From contig JBEVMS010000065.1 in assembly GCA_040508515.1 (NCBI GenBank), forward strand, positions 1-21,498: DNA of 21,498 nt, written 5' to 3'. Below, piece after piece: positions 1 through 7,653 of the stretch (position 1 is its first letter; each line of letters begins with the position of its first letter). The notes beneath the pieces were generated by a model. That model saw only the letters and a list, made by a program, of their open reading frames with translations, ran no database searches and had not been told where the DNA came from. This DNA comes from JBEVMS01 sp040508515. Its GTDB lineage: Bacteria; Pseudomonadota; Gammaproteobacteria; Xanthomonadales; Rhodanobacteraceae. Position numbers and translations under genes: made by a program.

Positions 1-93
1 GGCTGCCAAGTGTACGACGACGGTAGCGGCGGATCGATGCTGCGTGAGATGCCATCGGCCCGGACCTGTGCGATGGCAACCATGCGGGGCTAA
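1..93 (+). CDS. possible C-terminal end of an upstream gene (partial)
   Basis: Frame 1 is open from the first base to a TAA at 91-93 and gives about 30 residues, beginning GCQVYDDGSGGS. Third positions are GC-rich (roughly three quarters), which fits coding DNA here, but the piece is too short to assign to a family. It may be the end of a protein that starts outside the window, or chance. No function can be given. Confidence 0.28.
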   Translation, partial: GCQVYDDGSGGSMLREMPSARTCAMATMRG

Positions 94-144
94 GATGACC
101 TCAGGGGACGGAATTGTCGTGGGGTCGTGGATAAGCACTAGGGG

Positions 145-160
145 CATCGCGTCTGCGATG
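145..160 (+). other. short hairpin in the leader of the DUF3224 gene
   Basis: CATCGC and GCGATG pair as a 6-bp stem with a four-base loop. A T-rich run (tttcttt) lies only about 10 bases later, so it is not a textbook terminator. It could end the upstream transcript or fold in the 5' leader of the gene at 198. The rest of 94-197 shows no gene or clear promoter. Confidence 0.3.
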
Positions 161-197
161 GCCCGGTCGTTTCTTTGCTGACAGGGCAGGGCGAACT

Positions 198-608
198 ATG
201 ACTATGACGGTACACGCCAGTGGCAGCTTCGAGGTCAAGCTGGCGGCGCTGGACCCCGCCGATGAGGCGGGCGGGGTAACGCTGGGGCGGATGTCGCTGG
301 ACAAGCAATTCCTGGGCGATCTGCAAGGTAGCGGCAAGGGGCAGATGCTGAGCGCTTTGAGCGCGGTGGCGGGGTCGGGCGCCTATGTCGCGCTCGAGCG
401 GGTCAGCGGGGCGCTAAAAGGGCGACGGGGCAGCTTTGTGTTGCAGCACAGCGGCAGCATGGCCGATGGGCAGCAGCACATGACCATTACCGTGGTGCCC
501 GATTCGGGCAGCGATGAGCTGACCGGCCTGTCGGGTACGTTCAACATCCGCATCGTCGATGGCAAACATTGCTACGACTTCGACTACCAGCTGCCTGAGC
601 CGTCTTGA
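198..608 (+). CDS. DUF3224 domain-containing protein
   Basis: This 136-residue protein spans a whole DUF3224 domain, a small beta-barrel-like family usually about 130 residues long. Visible family features are the N-terminal strand with G-S-F-E-V-K, the central GRMSLDKQF.GDL..SGKGQML segment (32-50) and the late EGxSGTF-type motif, here ELTGLSGTFNI, before a Y-D-F-D-Y-Q-L-P C-terminus. There is no signal peptide or membrane segment, so it is probably cytoplasmic. The biochemical role of the family is not established. ATG at 198 was chosen; ATG at 204 is an equally possible start, and neither has a strong Shine-Dalgarno. The gene stands alone and is closed four bases after its stop by a long hairpin. 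Confidence 0.9.
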   Translation: MTMTVHASGSFEVKLAALDPADEAGGVTLGRMSLDKQFLGDLQGSGKGQMLSALSAVAGSGAYVALERVSGALKGRRGSFVLQHSGSMADGQQHMTITVVPDSGSDELTGLSGTFNIRIVDGKHCYDFDYQLPEPS

Positions 609-611
609 GGG

Positions 612-660
612 GCAACGATTCAGGCTGCCGTGGCGGTAGCCTGGATCGTTGTGTTTCTGA
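612..660 (+). terminator. strong intrinsic terminator after the DUF3224 gene
   Basis: Bases 614-630 and 634-650 pair as a 17-bp stem with two G-U wobbles and a three-base loop (TGG). C613-G651 and G612-T652 extend it to 19 bp. The stem is followed by gtttct. It begins about four bases after the TGA at 606-608. The remaining convergent spacer up to 742 holds one more hairpin and no credible gene. Confidence 0.78.
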
Positions 661-685
661 TTGCGGCGTCGATGAGTTTTGCTAT

Positions 686-701
686 GGACGTCTATACGTC
701 C
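686..701. terminator. second hairpin in the convergent spacer
   Basis: GGACGT and ACGTCC form a perfect 6-bp stem around the loop CTAT. On the plus strand it is followed by TTGTTGT; on the minus strand by an A-rich stretch. It lies between the 3' ends of the DUF3224 gene (+) and the acylase gene (-). It may be a back-up terminator for the plus strand or a 3' end structure for the acylase mRNA. Confidence 0.4.
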
Positions 702-742
702 TTGTTGTCGCTGTGCGGTGGTTGGACGTGGCGCGCTGGTTC

Positions 743-3172
743 TCAGTGCTCGGCCGGAAGTAGATTGAGCGTGTACTTGGTCGGGCCCGGTGGCAATGGC
801 GTGGGGTGTCCCTGGACCCAGTCCTCATGGCCGGCGCCGTAGTAGGGCGACAGCGGGTTGCCGCTCTGACCGCCGGGCATGTGGAGAATGCTCTGCGCTT
901 CGTGGCCGGGCATCACATCGAGTCGCTCGGACGCGCCGAAGCTGGGCGCGGCGACGCGCGGCATATCGCGATCGCCGGCTTGTGGATCGGCCGGCATATT
1001 GAGTAAGTAGGCGAGAAAGCCCGGTAATGCACGTGCCAACGGTTGCTGGATCGCGGCACGATTCTGATTGCCCCACTGACGCGCGGCCAAGCCGCCCGGC
1101 GCTTGGCCCAAGTTCTTGACCACGCGGCGAGCGCTGTCGAGCAGCAAGGCATCCCAGTTGGCGTAATGCGGGTCCAGCAGCCAGTTGGGGCGATCGCGCA
1201 ACAGCATCCAGACGGCCGCCTCGGCGCTGCTCGATTGCGGCCATGTGAAGTCGCCGAAGCGTTGGCTGACGCGCGCGGCGAACGGTGCCAGCACGGCTTT
1301 TTGCACTTCCTCGCGGAACGCGCGCACCAGCGTGTAGTCGACGCTGTCGATGTCGGCGCGGCTGCGCCAGTTGGCGGTGAGCAGGCGCATCGATTCGAGT
1401 TCCGGCTCGGGCGACTTGGCTAACGTGTCCTGCAGCAGTCGCTGCCAGCGGCTGAGGAACAGCGCACGGTCATCCAACTGGATGTCCAGAAGATCGCCGG
1501 GACGAAAACGCTGGTGCGCGCGCAGATCGTCGCGAATCTGCTGAGCGCGGGCACCAAGGTCATGGCCGCCGTCGCCGAGCAGGGCCAACGCGTTGCCATC
1601 GACGGTGCGGTTGTTGGCGGTCCACAACCGGCCGTCGGCAGGGTCTTCCACGCGCGGATACTCCGACGGTTGTGCCCAGCCGATCCAGCCGCTGCCGTCG
1701 TGTGACCAGTCGGACGGTACCAGTGGATCGATCTCGCCACGCAAGGGAATCGCATTGCCGGCGAGGCTCCAGCCGATGTGGCCGGTGCTGTCGGCGACCA
1801 GCAGGTTCTGCGGCGGCATGCCCAGGCTGGGCGCCAAGTCCAGCGCGGCCTTGACGCTGCCGGCGTGTTCGAATTGCACCAGGTTGAGGTTATAGGCGCG
1901 CGGCAGATCGCCGATCCACGCCAGCGCCAAGGGCGTGCCGTCGGTGTCGGTGGCCATGATCGGCCCCCAGCGGGTGGCGCGTACGGTCAATTGGCGGGTT
2001 TGTCCGTCGCTGGCGCGGATGGTTTCCTGGTGCACGGCGATCGGTTGCCAGCCATCGGGCGTGAGGTAGCGGTTGGGGTTGTTGGGATCCATGTTGACGC
2101 GCACCCAATCCAGCCAGTCGCCGTAGCTGTTGGTGAAGCCCCAGGCGATCTGCCCGTTGGAGCCGACCACCAGCGCCGGTGTGCCGGGCAAAGTCAGTCC
2201 GTCGAGTTGGCGCTTGCCGCCGGGCGCGCTGGGGTCGTCGTAGCGCAAACGCGCGCGGAACCAGATGTTGGGCACGCGCAGACCCAGGTGCATGTCGTTG
2301 GCCAAGATCGCCGCGCCGGTGCCGGTCAGCGCGCCGGAGACCGCGAAGCTGTTGCTGCCGGGACGCAGGTCGTGTTGCAGTGGCGCCAACACCGCGGCCA
2401 TGGCGTCGGTGGATGCCGGTGACGGCGTGCCGCGCAAGTCCAGCACGGTGGATTCGGGCAGCACCGGCGTGCGCGACAGATCGCCCAGCAGCGGCGCCTC
2501 CCAGGTCGGGTCGGGCGCGAGTAGGAAATCGACCACCGCGCGCGGCAACGCGGCGCGCATTTGGGCGATCGCCAGCTCGCGCTGATTGCTGCCGTCGCCG
2601 TTTAAATCCAGGTACATCGCGGCGATCACCAGCAGGCTGTCCGGCGAGCGCCAGGGCTGCGGCTTGGTGCGCAGCAGCAGGTATTCCCACGGACGCAGGC
2701 GCAACGCGGCGAGGCCAGCGTTGACGCCGTCGCGGTAGCGATCCAGCGCCAGCCGCTGCGCCGACGGCAGTTGGGCGTAGGCGGCTTCGGCGACCGCGCG
2801 CAGGCGATGGCGACGATGGTTGAGGTCAACATCGAATGCCGCCGGACCGACCAGCTCGGCCAGCTCGCCGGCCGGGAGGCGTCGCATCAGATCCATTGCG
2901 AAATAACGCTCCTGCGCCTGCGCGAAACCTAGAGCGAAGCTGACGTCGTTGCGATCCTTGCCGTCGACGGTCACGGTGCCTTGCGCATCGCGGGTGAGGC
3001 TAACCGCCTGGGTCAATCCGGGTAGGCGCAGCGTGCCGTCCAGGCGTGCGCGACTGGCGGCCAGCAGCAGCCACACGGCGATGCCTGAAGCCAGCAGTAG
3101 CAACAACAGTAGCGCCAACAGGCGACGCAGCCAGCGCCAAACGCGTGAGCGCGAATAGGTCGATGCGGTCAT
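743..3172 (-). CDS. penicillin acylase family protein (Ntn hydrolase)
   Basis: This 809-residue protein has the penicillin G/cephalosporin/AHL acylase layout. An N-terminal hydrophobic anchor (about residues 15-40, RRLLALLLLLLLASGIAVWL) is followed by an alpha-chain region (to about 270) and a beta-chain region starting at the conserved self-cleavage Ser273 in GSNSFAVSG. The family segment NDMHL and the later W-T-A-N-N-R are also present. Known members are made as precursors, cut before the Ser, and hydrolyse amide bonds with that Ser as N-terminal nucleophile, usually in the periplasm. The sequence cannot tell whether the substrate is a beta-lactam, an acyl-homoserine lactone or another N-acyl compound. 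ATG at 3172 was preferred to the upstream 3226 start: it puts the hydrophobic segment near the N-terminus and has AGGA upstream. It lies 81 bases after the glycosidase gene on the same strand, so co-transcription is likely. Confidence 0.93.
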   Translation of the reverse strand: MTASTYSRSRVWRWLRRLLALLLLLLLASGIAVWLLLAASRARLDGTLRLPGLTQAVSLTRDAQGTVTVDGKDRNDVSFALGFAQAQERYFAMDLMRRLPAGELAELVGPAAFDVDLNHRRHRLRAVAEAAYAQLPSAQRLALDRYRDGVNAGLAALRLRPWEYLLLRTKPQPWRSPDSLLVIAAMYLDLNGDGSNQRELAIAQMRAALPRAVVDFLLAPDPTWEAPLLGDLSRTPVLPESTVLDLRGTPSPASTDAMAAVLAPLQHDLRPGSNSFAVSGALTGTGAAILANDMHLGLRVPNIWFRARLRYDDPSAPGGKRQLDGLTLPGTPALVVGSNGQIAWGFTNSYGDWLDWVRVNMDPNNPNRYLTPDGWQPIAVHQETIRASDGQTRQLTVRATRWGPIMATDTDGTPLALAWIGDLPRAYNLNLVQFEHAGSVKAALDLAPSLGMPPQNLLVADSTGHIGWSLAGNAIPLRGEIDPLVPSDWSHDGSGWIGWAQPSEYPRVEDPADGRLWTANNRTVDGNALALLGDGGHDLGARAQQIRDDLRAHQRFRPGDLLDIQLDDRALFLSRWQRLLQDTLAKSPEPELESMRLLTANWRSRADIDSVDYTLVRAFREEVQKAVLAPFAARVSQRFGDFTWPQSSSAEAAVWMLLRDRPNWLLDPHYANWDALLLDSARRVVKNLGQAPGGLAARQWGNQNRAAIQQPLARALPGFLAYLLNMPADPQAGDRDMPRVAAPSFGASERLDVMPGHEAQSILHMPGGQSGNPLSPYYGAGHEDWVQGHPTPLPPGPTKYTLNLLPAEH

Positions 3173-3253
3173 GCTGGCGCGTTCCTGGCGGCAATGCTTA
3201 TGCCCAGTGTAGCGGGCGCCGTGCACTCATCCAGATCCCGCCGGTGGTTGCGC

Positions 3254-4069
3254 TCAGGGTTTGGCGAAGACCGCGAACATGCCCGCATAAGGCTTGACCA
3301 TGAAGGCCGGTGCGCCCGCATAGCCTGTGCCATCGAGGTAAAACTGCGAGATGGTGCCATCCAGGTACAGCGCGTTGCGGCAGCCGAGCTTGTCGCGGAA
3401 CAGGCTTGCGAAGGCGTGGAAATTGACCGGCGTCTCGCTGACCACGAATACCACTTCGTACGGCGCGCGGGCGCACACGCCGCTGCGCCATTTCAGGCTG
3501 GTCGAGTCGTCGAGGAACTGCGCATTGATCTGGCCGTCGATCACCAGCATCGGCCCGGACTGGCTGGCCCACTGCACCGGCTGGGCGAGCTGTTTGAAGT
3601 CGGTGCTGGTGTGGATGGCCGCGTGCCCGTCGGGATAGATCGCAAATACCCCGTTCGGTTGCAGCGAAAAATTACCCGCGGCCGGATTGCCCCGGGCCAG
3701 GTTCAGCGGTACAGCGGTGCGGCCCTGTTCGACATAAAGACCCAGCGGCGCATTTTGGCGATCGTAGATACCGGCGTTGGCGGCGAACAACAGATGCTGG
3801 CCGCGTGCCTCGCCCCATTGCTTGAGGGTTTCGATATCGCCGAAGGCCTCGCCGCTGTCCGGATTGCGCCAATGCAGGCTGAGGCTTTCGCGTTTGAGAT
3901 CGACCGTGACCACCATGAAGTTCTGCTGGGCGTAAGTCAGCTCGTGGCTGTCCACCGCTTGCACGCGCCGCGCGCAGCCCCCGGCGACCAATAGCATCAG
4001 CAGGGCAAACCAGGGCAGGACCCGACGAAGCAGCAGGCCGCGGGTGGGACGTCGACGAAGGCAGGGCAT
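3254..4069 (-). CDS. phosphodiester glycosidase family (DUF2233/NAGPA-like) lipoprotein
   Basis: This 271-residue protein starts with an Arg-rich n-region and a hydrophobic stretch ending in VAGGC (Cys32). That is an acceptable though non-ideal lipobox, so it is probably a lipoprotein. The rest matches the DUF2233 domain: FAANAGIYD (Asn-Ala-Gly), P-L-G-L-Y-V-E-Q-G, Q-S-G-P-M-L-V-I-D-G, and the C-terminal C-R-N-A-L-Y-L-D-G-T-I-S motif. The family contains the animal uncovering enzyme and bacterial YigE-like proteins and is thought to cleave sugar phosphodiesters or polysaccharide-linked groups. The bacterial substrate is mostly unknown. It is divergent from the NUDIX gene at 4190 and first in a likely two-gene operon with the acylase. 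No clear ribosome binding site precedes the ATG. Confidence 0.9.
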   Translation of the reverse strand: MPCLRRRPTRGLLLRRVLPWFALLMLLVAGGCARRVQAVDSHELTYAQQNFMVVTVDLKRESLSLHWRNPDSGEAFGDIETLKQWGEARGQHLLFAANAGIYDRQNAPLGLYVEQGRTAVPLNLARGNPAAGNFSLQPNGVFAIYPDGHAAIHTSTDFKQLAQPVQWASQSGPMLVIDGQINAQFLDDSTSLKWRSGVCARAPYEVVFVVSETPVNFHAFASLFRDKLGCRNALYLDGTISQFYLDGTGYAGAPAFMVKPYAGMFAVFAKP

Positions 4070-4189
4070 GCCGCGATGGTCGCCGCGGCGCTCCCTCGGC
4101 GCAAGAGCGTCCTGGATAAATGTTCAGTATGCGGTCGCAGGGGCCGAGGGCTGGGCGTAGACTTGCGATTTTTCGCGCACGTCCAGACC

Positions 4190-4678
4190 ATGCCCTACAC
4201 CCCCATCGTCGCCACGCTCGGCTACGTACTCAGCCCCGACCGGCGGCAAGTGCTGATGATCCACCGCAACGCCCGCGCGGACGATCAGCATCTGGGCAAG
4301 TACAACGGGCTGGGCGGCAAAATGGAGCCCGGCGAAGACATCGCGGCCTGCATGCGCCGCGAAATTTTTGAAGAGGCCGGTATCGAATGCATGGCCATGC
4401 GCCTGCGCGGCACGCTCAACTGGCCCGGTTTCGGCAAGCACGGCGAAGACTGGCTGGGTTTCATCTTCGTGATCGACAGCTTTCGTGGCGACCCGCACGG
4501 CAGCAATCCGGAAGGCACCCTGGCATGGGTCGACCGCGACCAACTGATGACGCTGCCGATGTGGGAGGGCGATCGGCATTTCCTACCGCTGGTGTTTGAC
4601 GACGATCCGCGTCCGTTCCACGGCGTGATGCCTTACAAGGACGGCCGCATGCAGTCGTGGTCGTTCACGCGCTTGTGA
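4190..4678 (+). CDS. NUDIX hydrolase, 8-oxo-dGTP diphosphatase type
   Basis: The 162-residue protein carries a complete NUDIX box, G43-x5-E49-x7-R57-E58-xx-E61-E62-x-G64-I65 (GKMEPGED...REIFEEAGI), which binds the catalytic divalent metal. The preceding KYNGLGGK and the C-terminal FHGVMPYKDGRMQSWSF stretch resemble MTH1/MutT-type oxidised-nucleotide hydrolases. The likely role is cleaning 8-oxo-dGTP or related nucleotides from the pool. ATG at 4190 was chosen over an upstream in-frame ATG at 4076, because residues before MPYT look non-conserved and would overlap the leader of the divergent gene. The start has no strong Shine-Dalgarno. The exact substrate is not certain. Confidence 0.92.
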   Translation: MPYTPIVATLGYVLSPDRRQVLMIHRNARADDQHLGKYNGLGGKMEPGEDIAACMRREIFEEAGIECMAMRLRGTLNWPGFGKHGEDWLGFIFVIDSFRGDPHGSNPEGTLAWVDRDQLMTLPMWEGDRHFLPLVFDDDPRPFHGVMPYKDGRMQSWSFTRL

Positions 4679-4693
4679 GGGTGAGCGTTGTCG

Positions 4694-4713
4694 TCGCCGA
4701 CATGTGACGGCGA
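4694..4713 (+). terminator. hairpin after the NUDIX gene, weak terminator candidate
   Basis: TCGCCG and CGGCGA pair as a 6-bp stem around an eight-base loop, 15 bases after the NUDIX stop. There is no proper T-tract (accgtgttgt follows). It sits between two convergent genes, where termination is expected. The rest of 4714-4841 shows only a short direct repeat. Confidence 0.35.
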
Positions 4714-4805
4714 ACCGTGTTGTCCGCTTGCGGGCCGCCTGGATGAGCGCGATGGCTTGGCTGCGCGCGGCGGCGGTGCAGAGTTGGTGCGTTGAAACTG
4801 CGCCC

Positions 4806-4851
4806 GCATGCCGCTCAAAGTTGTTCCTAGGGGCGTGCCGCTCAGAGCTTG
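4806..4851. repeat. short imperfect direct repeat at the ketosynthase 3' end
   Basis: Positions 4806-4823 (gcatgccgctcaaagttg) and 4833-4851 (gcgtgccgctcagagcttg) match except for two substitutions and one inserted base. The second copy includes the stop codon and last codons of the ketosynthase gene. It looks like a small duplication of the gene end. Confidence 0.4.
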
Positions 4852-6065
4852 CGCAACGCCACCACGGCGTTGAGTCCACCAAAGGCGAACGAGTTGCTAA
4901 GCGCGGCGTCGACGCGCATCGGGCGCGCGGTCAGCGGCACGTAATCGAGATCGCAGGCCGGGTCCGCGCCCAGATAACCCAGCGTGGGCGGCACCACGCC
5001 GTCGCGCAACGCGCCAATCATCGCGATCAATTCCAGCGCGCCGGAAGCGCCCAGCGCGTGGCCGTGCGCGGCCTTGGTCGAGGAAATCGCCAGGTGTCGC
5101 GCATGTGCGCCGAAGACCTGGTGGATCGCCTGCGTCTCGGTGCTGTCGTTGGCTTGCGTGCCGGTGCCGTGGGCGTTGATGTAATCGATTTTGGACGGCT
5201 CCAGCCCGGCATCGGTCAGCGCGGCGCGGATCGCCGCGGCGGCGCCGGTCACCGAGGGCGCGGCGATGTCACCGGCGTCCGCGCTCATCCCGACGCCGGC
5301 CAGTTCGGCCAGCATCGGTGCGCCGCGCGCGCGAGCATGTTCCAGGGATTCCAGCACGAACATGCCGGCGCCTTCGCCCAGCACGATCCCTCGGCGGCCG
5401 GCGCTGAACGGCCGGCAGGTGTCCGGCGCCAGCACCCGCATCGCCTCCCAGGCGCGTAGGCTGCCCAGGGTCAGGCAGGCCTCGGCGCCGCCGACTACCG
5501 CCGCGTCGACCAGGCCGCTGCGGATCATCATGACCGCCTGCGCCAGCGCATGGTTGGCCGAGGCGCAGGCGCTGGCCACCACGAAGGTTGGGCCGGTGAT
5601 GCCGAAGCGCATGCTGATCTGGCTGGCCGGCGCGCTGATCATCATCCGCACGATGCCCAGCGGATGCAGCCGGGTTGCTTGTTCGGCATACAGGCGCCGG
5701 TATTGTTCGTCGCGACTGCTCTCGCCGCCGGCACCGGTGCCCAGCACCACGGCGACGCGCGCGGCGTTCGCGCCGTCCAGCGGCAAACCCGATTGCGACA
5801 GCGCTTCGCCAGCCGCCAGCACGGCGAACTGGCTGCAGCGATCGAGCAGGCTGATTTGGCCGGCATCGAAGTGCGCGGCCGGGTCGTAATCACGCACTTC
5901 GGCGGCGACGCCGCCGTACCGCAGCAGGCTCGGATCGACCGCGCTGACCTTGCCGATGCCGCTGCGTCCCTCGACCATGGCTCGCCAGGTTGTATCGGCG
6001 CTGTGGCCGAGCGCGCAGATCGCGCCCATGCCGCTGATCACGACACGAGGCGCCGGCTTAGCCAC
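4842..6065 (-). CDS. beta-ketoacyl-[ACP] synthase (KAS II/FabF-like)
   Basis: This 407-residue thiolase-fold ketosynthase has the full active site. Cys167 lies in VVASACASANHA, His299 in NAHGTGTQAND, Lys331 and His334 in KAAHGHALGASG, and a C-terminal NSFAFGGLNA loop is present. It should elongate or prime an acyl chain held on an ACP by decarboxylative condensation with malonyl-ACP in the cytoplasm. The start is GTG at 6065; it overlaps the end of the ACP gene by eight bases, so the two are translationally coupled. That pairing with a private ACP, away from any fabD/fabG/fabH cluster, suggests specialised lipid or metabolite synthesis rather than bulk fatty acid synthesis. The sequence alone does not fix chain length or substrate. 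Confidence 0.94.
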   Translation of the reverse strand: MAKPAPRVVISGMGAICALGHSADTTWRAMVEGRSGIGKVSAVDPSLLRYGGVAAEVRDYDPAAHFDAGQISLLDRCSQFAVLAAGEALSQSGLPLDGANAARVAVVLGTGAGGESSRDEQYRRLYAEQATRLHPLGIVRMMISAPASQISMRFGITGPTFVVASACASANHALAQAVMMIRSGLVDAAVVGGAEACLTLGSLRAWEAMRVLAPDTCRPFSAGRRGIVLGEGAGMFVLESLEHARARGAPMLAELAGVGMSADAGDIAAPSVTGAAAAIRAALTDAGLEPSKIDYINAHGTGTQANDSTETQAIHQVFGAHARHLAISSTKAAHGHALGASGALELIAMIGALRDGVVPPTLGYLGADPACDLDYVPLTARPMRVDAALSNSFAFGGLNAVVALRKL

Positions 6066-6312
6066 CCGCAGTCTTCAACGCCAGTTGGCGCTCGATCGCT
6101 TCCACCAACTGGGCCATGGTGCCGTTGGCCAGATCGGTATCTTCGTTGGGCAGGTTGATGCCGAAGCGTTCTTCCAGGTCGAAGATCATCTCGATCGCAT
6201 CGAGCGACTCGATCGCCAGATCCTTCAAGGTGGACTCGGGGGTGATCGTCTCTGGATCGCGCTTGGCGTACTTGGCGACGATCTCGTAGGTCTGCTGTGT
6301 AACCAGGCTCAT
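6058..6312 (-). CDS. acyl carrier protein
   Basis: This 84-residue acidic helical protein is of normal ACP length, with Ser36 in LAIESLDAIEMIFDLEE as the phosphopantetheine attachment site. The family almost always has Asp-Ser-Leu; here the residue before Ser is Glu, a conservative but uncommon change at a position that contacts the phosphopantetheinyl transferase and partner enzymes. Helix II (about 37-52) and the F-G-I-N-L-P turn are normal. ATG at 6312 was chosen; ATG at 6318 would add only two residues. It is first in a two-gene unit with the overlapping ketosynthase, divergent from the acyltransferase gene at 6610. It probably serves that ketosynthase and perhaps the divergent acyltransferase; the latter is inference. 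Confidence 0.93.
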   Translation of the reverse strand: MSLVTQQTYEIVAKYAKRDPETITPESTLKDLAIESLDAIEMIFDLEERFGINLPNEDTDLANGTMAQLVEAIERQLALKTAGG

Positions 6313-6559
6313 CCACATACCCCGCTTGGCATCCGCTGCGCTGGACGCGCGACACATAGGACGGCCTCCGCCGCCGGTCCGGCAAGACTGCCTTTCCACC
6401 TGGAGCTTGTCCAGTCGCTGGCGAGGCGTTTTGTCGCATGGATCGGCGTGCCCGACGCGAGATGGGCAACGCAGTTGGACCCGGGCGGTAAGGGCATTGA
6501 AAGACATTTGCCCGTATGCTCTTGCGAGTATTGGGTGGTCTCGATGGGATGTTCTTGGG

Positions 6560-6574
6560 CGAATCGATGATTCG
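6560..6574. promoter_or_regulatory. inverted repeat upstream of the acyltransferase gene, possible operator
   Basis: CGAATC-GAT-GATTCG is a perfect 6-bp dyad with a three-base centre, 35 bases before the GTG start at 6610. It lies in the 297-base spacer between the divergent ACP and acyltransferase genes. A second weaker dyad (GGGCA at 6492-6496 with TGCCC at 6509-6513) lies nearer the middle. No convincing -35/-10 pair was found on either strand. Confidence 0.35.
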
Positions 6575-6609
6575 GCGCTGGGTTCAATATTTGGAAACGG
6601 GGCACGCCG

Positions 6610-7653
6610 GTGCGGTATCTCAATCAGCTTGAACCGGATGCGTTGCTTGATCGGTTCGCGGCGCACCCGCCGTTGAATTTTCGGCTGGAAATGGTTGCGG
6701 ACGTACCGGTCTTTCTGGCGTCCTTTGATCTGCTGACCACTACCGAAGCGCCGATCCGCGCACGGCTCCAGCGCGCGCCGGGTTATCGCTGGTGGTCACG
6801 CCTGCTGCATTGGCGTACGGCTTTTATCGGCACCACCGTTTCCGAATACGTGCTGTTTCCCTCGCAGGTCGACCCGCGCGCACTGCCGCAACAACTGATT
6901 GCGGCGCTGGGACATCGTCAGCGGATGATGGTGGTGAAGGATCTGCCGCAAGCGTCGCCTTTGCTCGATAACGTCAGCCAGCGTTGGAGCGAGGATTTCC
7001 TGCAAGCCAGTGTGGAGGCCGGCTACGTCATGCTGGCAGGCCAGGCGCTGGCCTATGTGCCGATCGATTTCGCCGATGAACAGGCCTATCTGTCCCGGCT
7101 TTCGGCCAGCCGGCGCAAGGATATCCGGCGCAAACTGCGTCGGCGTGACGCGCTGGCGGTGGAGGTGCTGCGCTGTGGCGATGCGCGCTTTGCCGACGAG
7201 GTCGAGATTGATCGCTACTACGCGCTTTACGAGGCCGTCTACGCGCAAAGCGACATCCATTTCGACAAGCTGAGCCGCGAGTTTTTCGCCGCGTTGCTAC
7301 GCGACGGCGACAGCGGTGGCATCGTCTTTGTTTACCGGCACGACACGGCGATGATCGGTTGGAATTTGTGCTTTGTAGTGGACGGCAAATTGATCGACAA
7401 GTACATCGGTTTCGCCTATCCGCAAGCACGCGAGAACAACCTTTACTTCATCAGCTGGTTCCAAAATCTGGCCTATGCGCGCGAACATGATTTAAGCCAT
7501 TACGTGGCGGGCTGGACCGATCCGGAAATCAAATCCTACCTGGGCGCGAGTTTCACGCTGACCCGGCACGCGGTTTATTTGCGCAGCCCCCTGTTGCGCT
7601 TGTTGGCGCGTCGGCTGGGTAAATTCTTCGAGAGCGAGAGCCGATGGGGTTGA
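6610..7653 (+). CDS. GNAT-superfamily acyltransferase, FemAB/BioF2-like
   Basis: This 347-residue cytoplasmic protein has its recognisable part in the C-terminal half. A basic segment SRLSASRRKDIRRKLRRR (163-179) is followed by YYALYEAVYAQSDIHFDKLSREFF (203-226), then a GNAT-like beta sheet (V-F-V-Y-R...IGWNLCF, 239-255) and a closing G-W-T-D-P-E-I-K-S-Y-L-G segment (301-312). This arrangement is typical of the BioF2-like/FemAB group of GNAT folds, which move acyl or aminoacyl groups onto amines. The N-terminal 150 residues are less familiar. The start is GTG at 6610; the next in-frame Met is 27 residues in. The last ten bases overlap the arginase-fold gene, and a private ACP and ketosynthase are divergent, so an acyl-ACP donor is plausible but unproven. 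Confidence 0.8.
   Translation: MRYLNQLEPDALLDRFAAHPPLNFRLEMVADVPVFLASFDLLTTTEAPIRARLQRAPGYRWWSRLLHWRTAFIGTTVSEYVLFPSQVDPRALPQQLIAALGHRQRMMVVKDLPQASPLLDNVSQRWSEDFLQASVEAGYVMLAGQALAYVPIDFADEQAYLSRLSASRRKDIRRKLRRRDALAVEVLRCGDARFADEVEIDRYYALYEAVYAQSDIHFDKLSREFFAALLRDGDSGGIVFVYRHDTAMIGWNLCFVVDGKLIDKYIGFAYPQARENNLYFISWFQNLAYAREHDLSHYVAGWTDPEIKSYLGASFTLTRHAVYLRSPLLRLLARRLGKFFESESRWG

Noticed and set aside
630..842. 70-codon hydrophobic plus-strand frame after the DUF3224 gene
   Set aside because: Its start lies inside the terminator stem and its second half is antisense to the acylase C-terminus.
1778..2422. Long open frames on both strands within the acylase gene
   Set aside because: They are low-complexity Arg/Ala/Gly-rich translations, typical out-of-frame products of GC-rich coding DNA.
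4704..5459. 251-codon plus-strand frame antisense to the ketosynthase
   Set aside because: It overlaps a ketosynthase with a complete active site and has no family resemblance.
6313..6666. Upstream extension of the ACP frame
   Set aside because: It would add 118 residues unlike any ACP and overlap the divergent acyltransferase gene; 84 residues is the normal ACP size.
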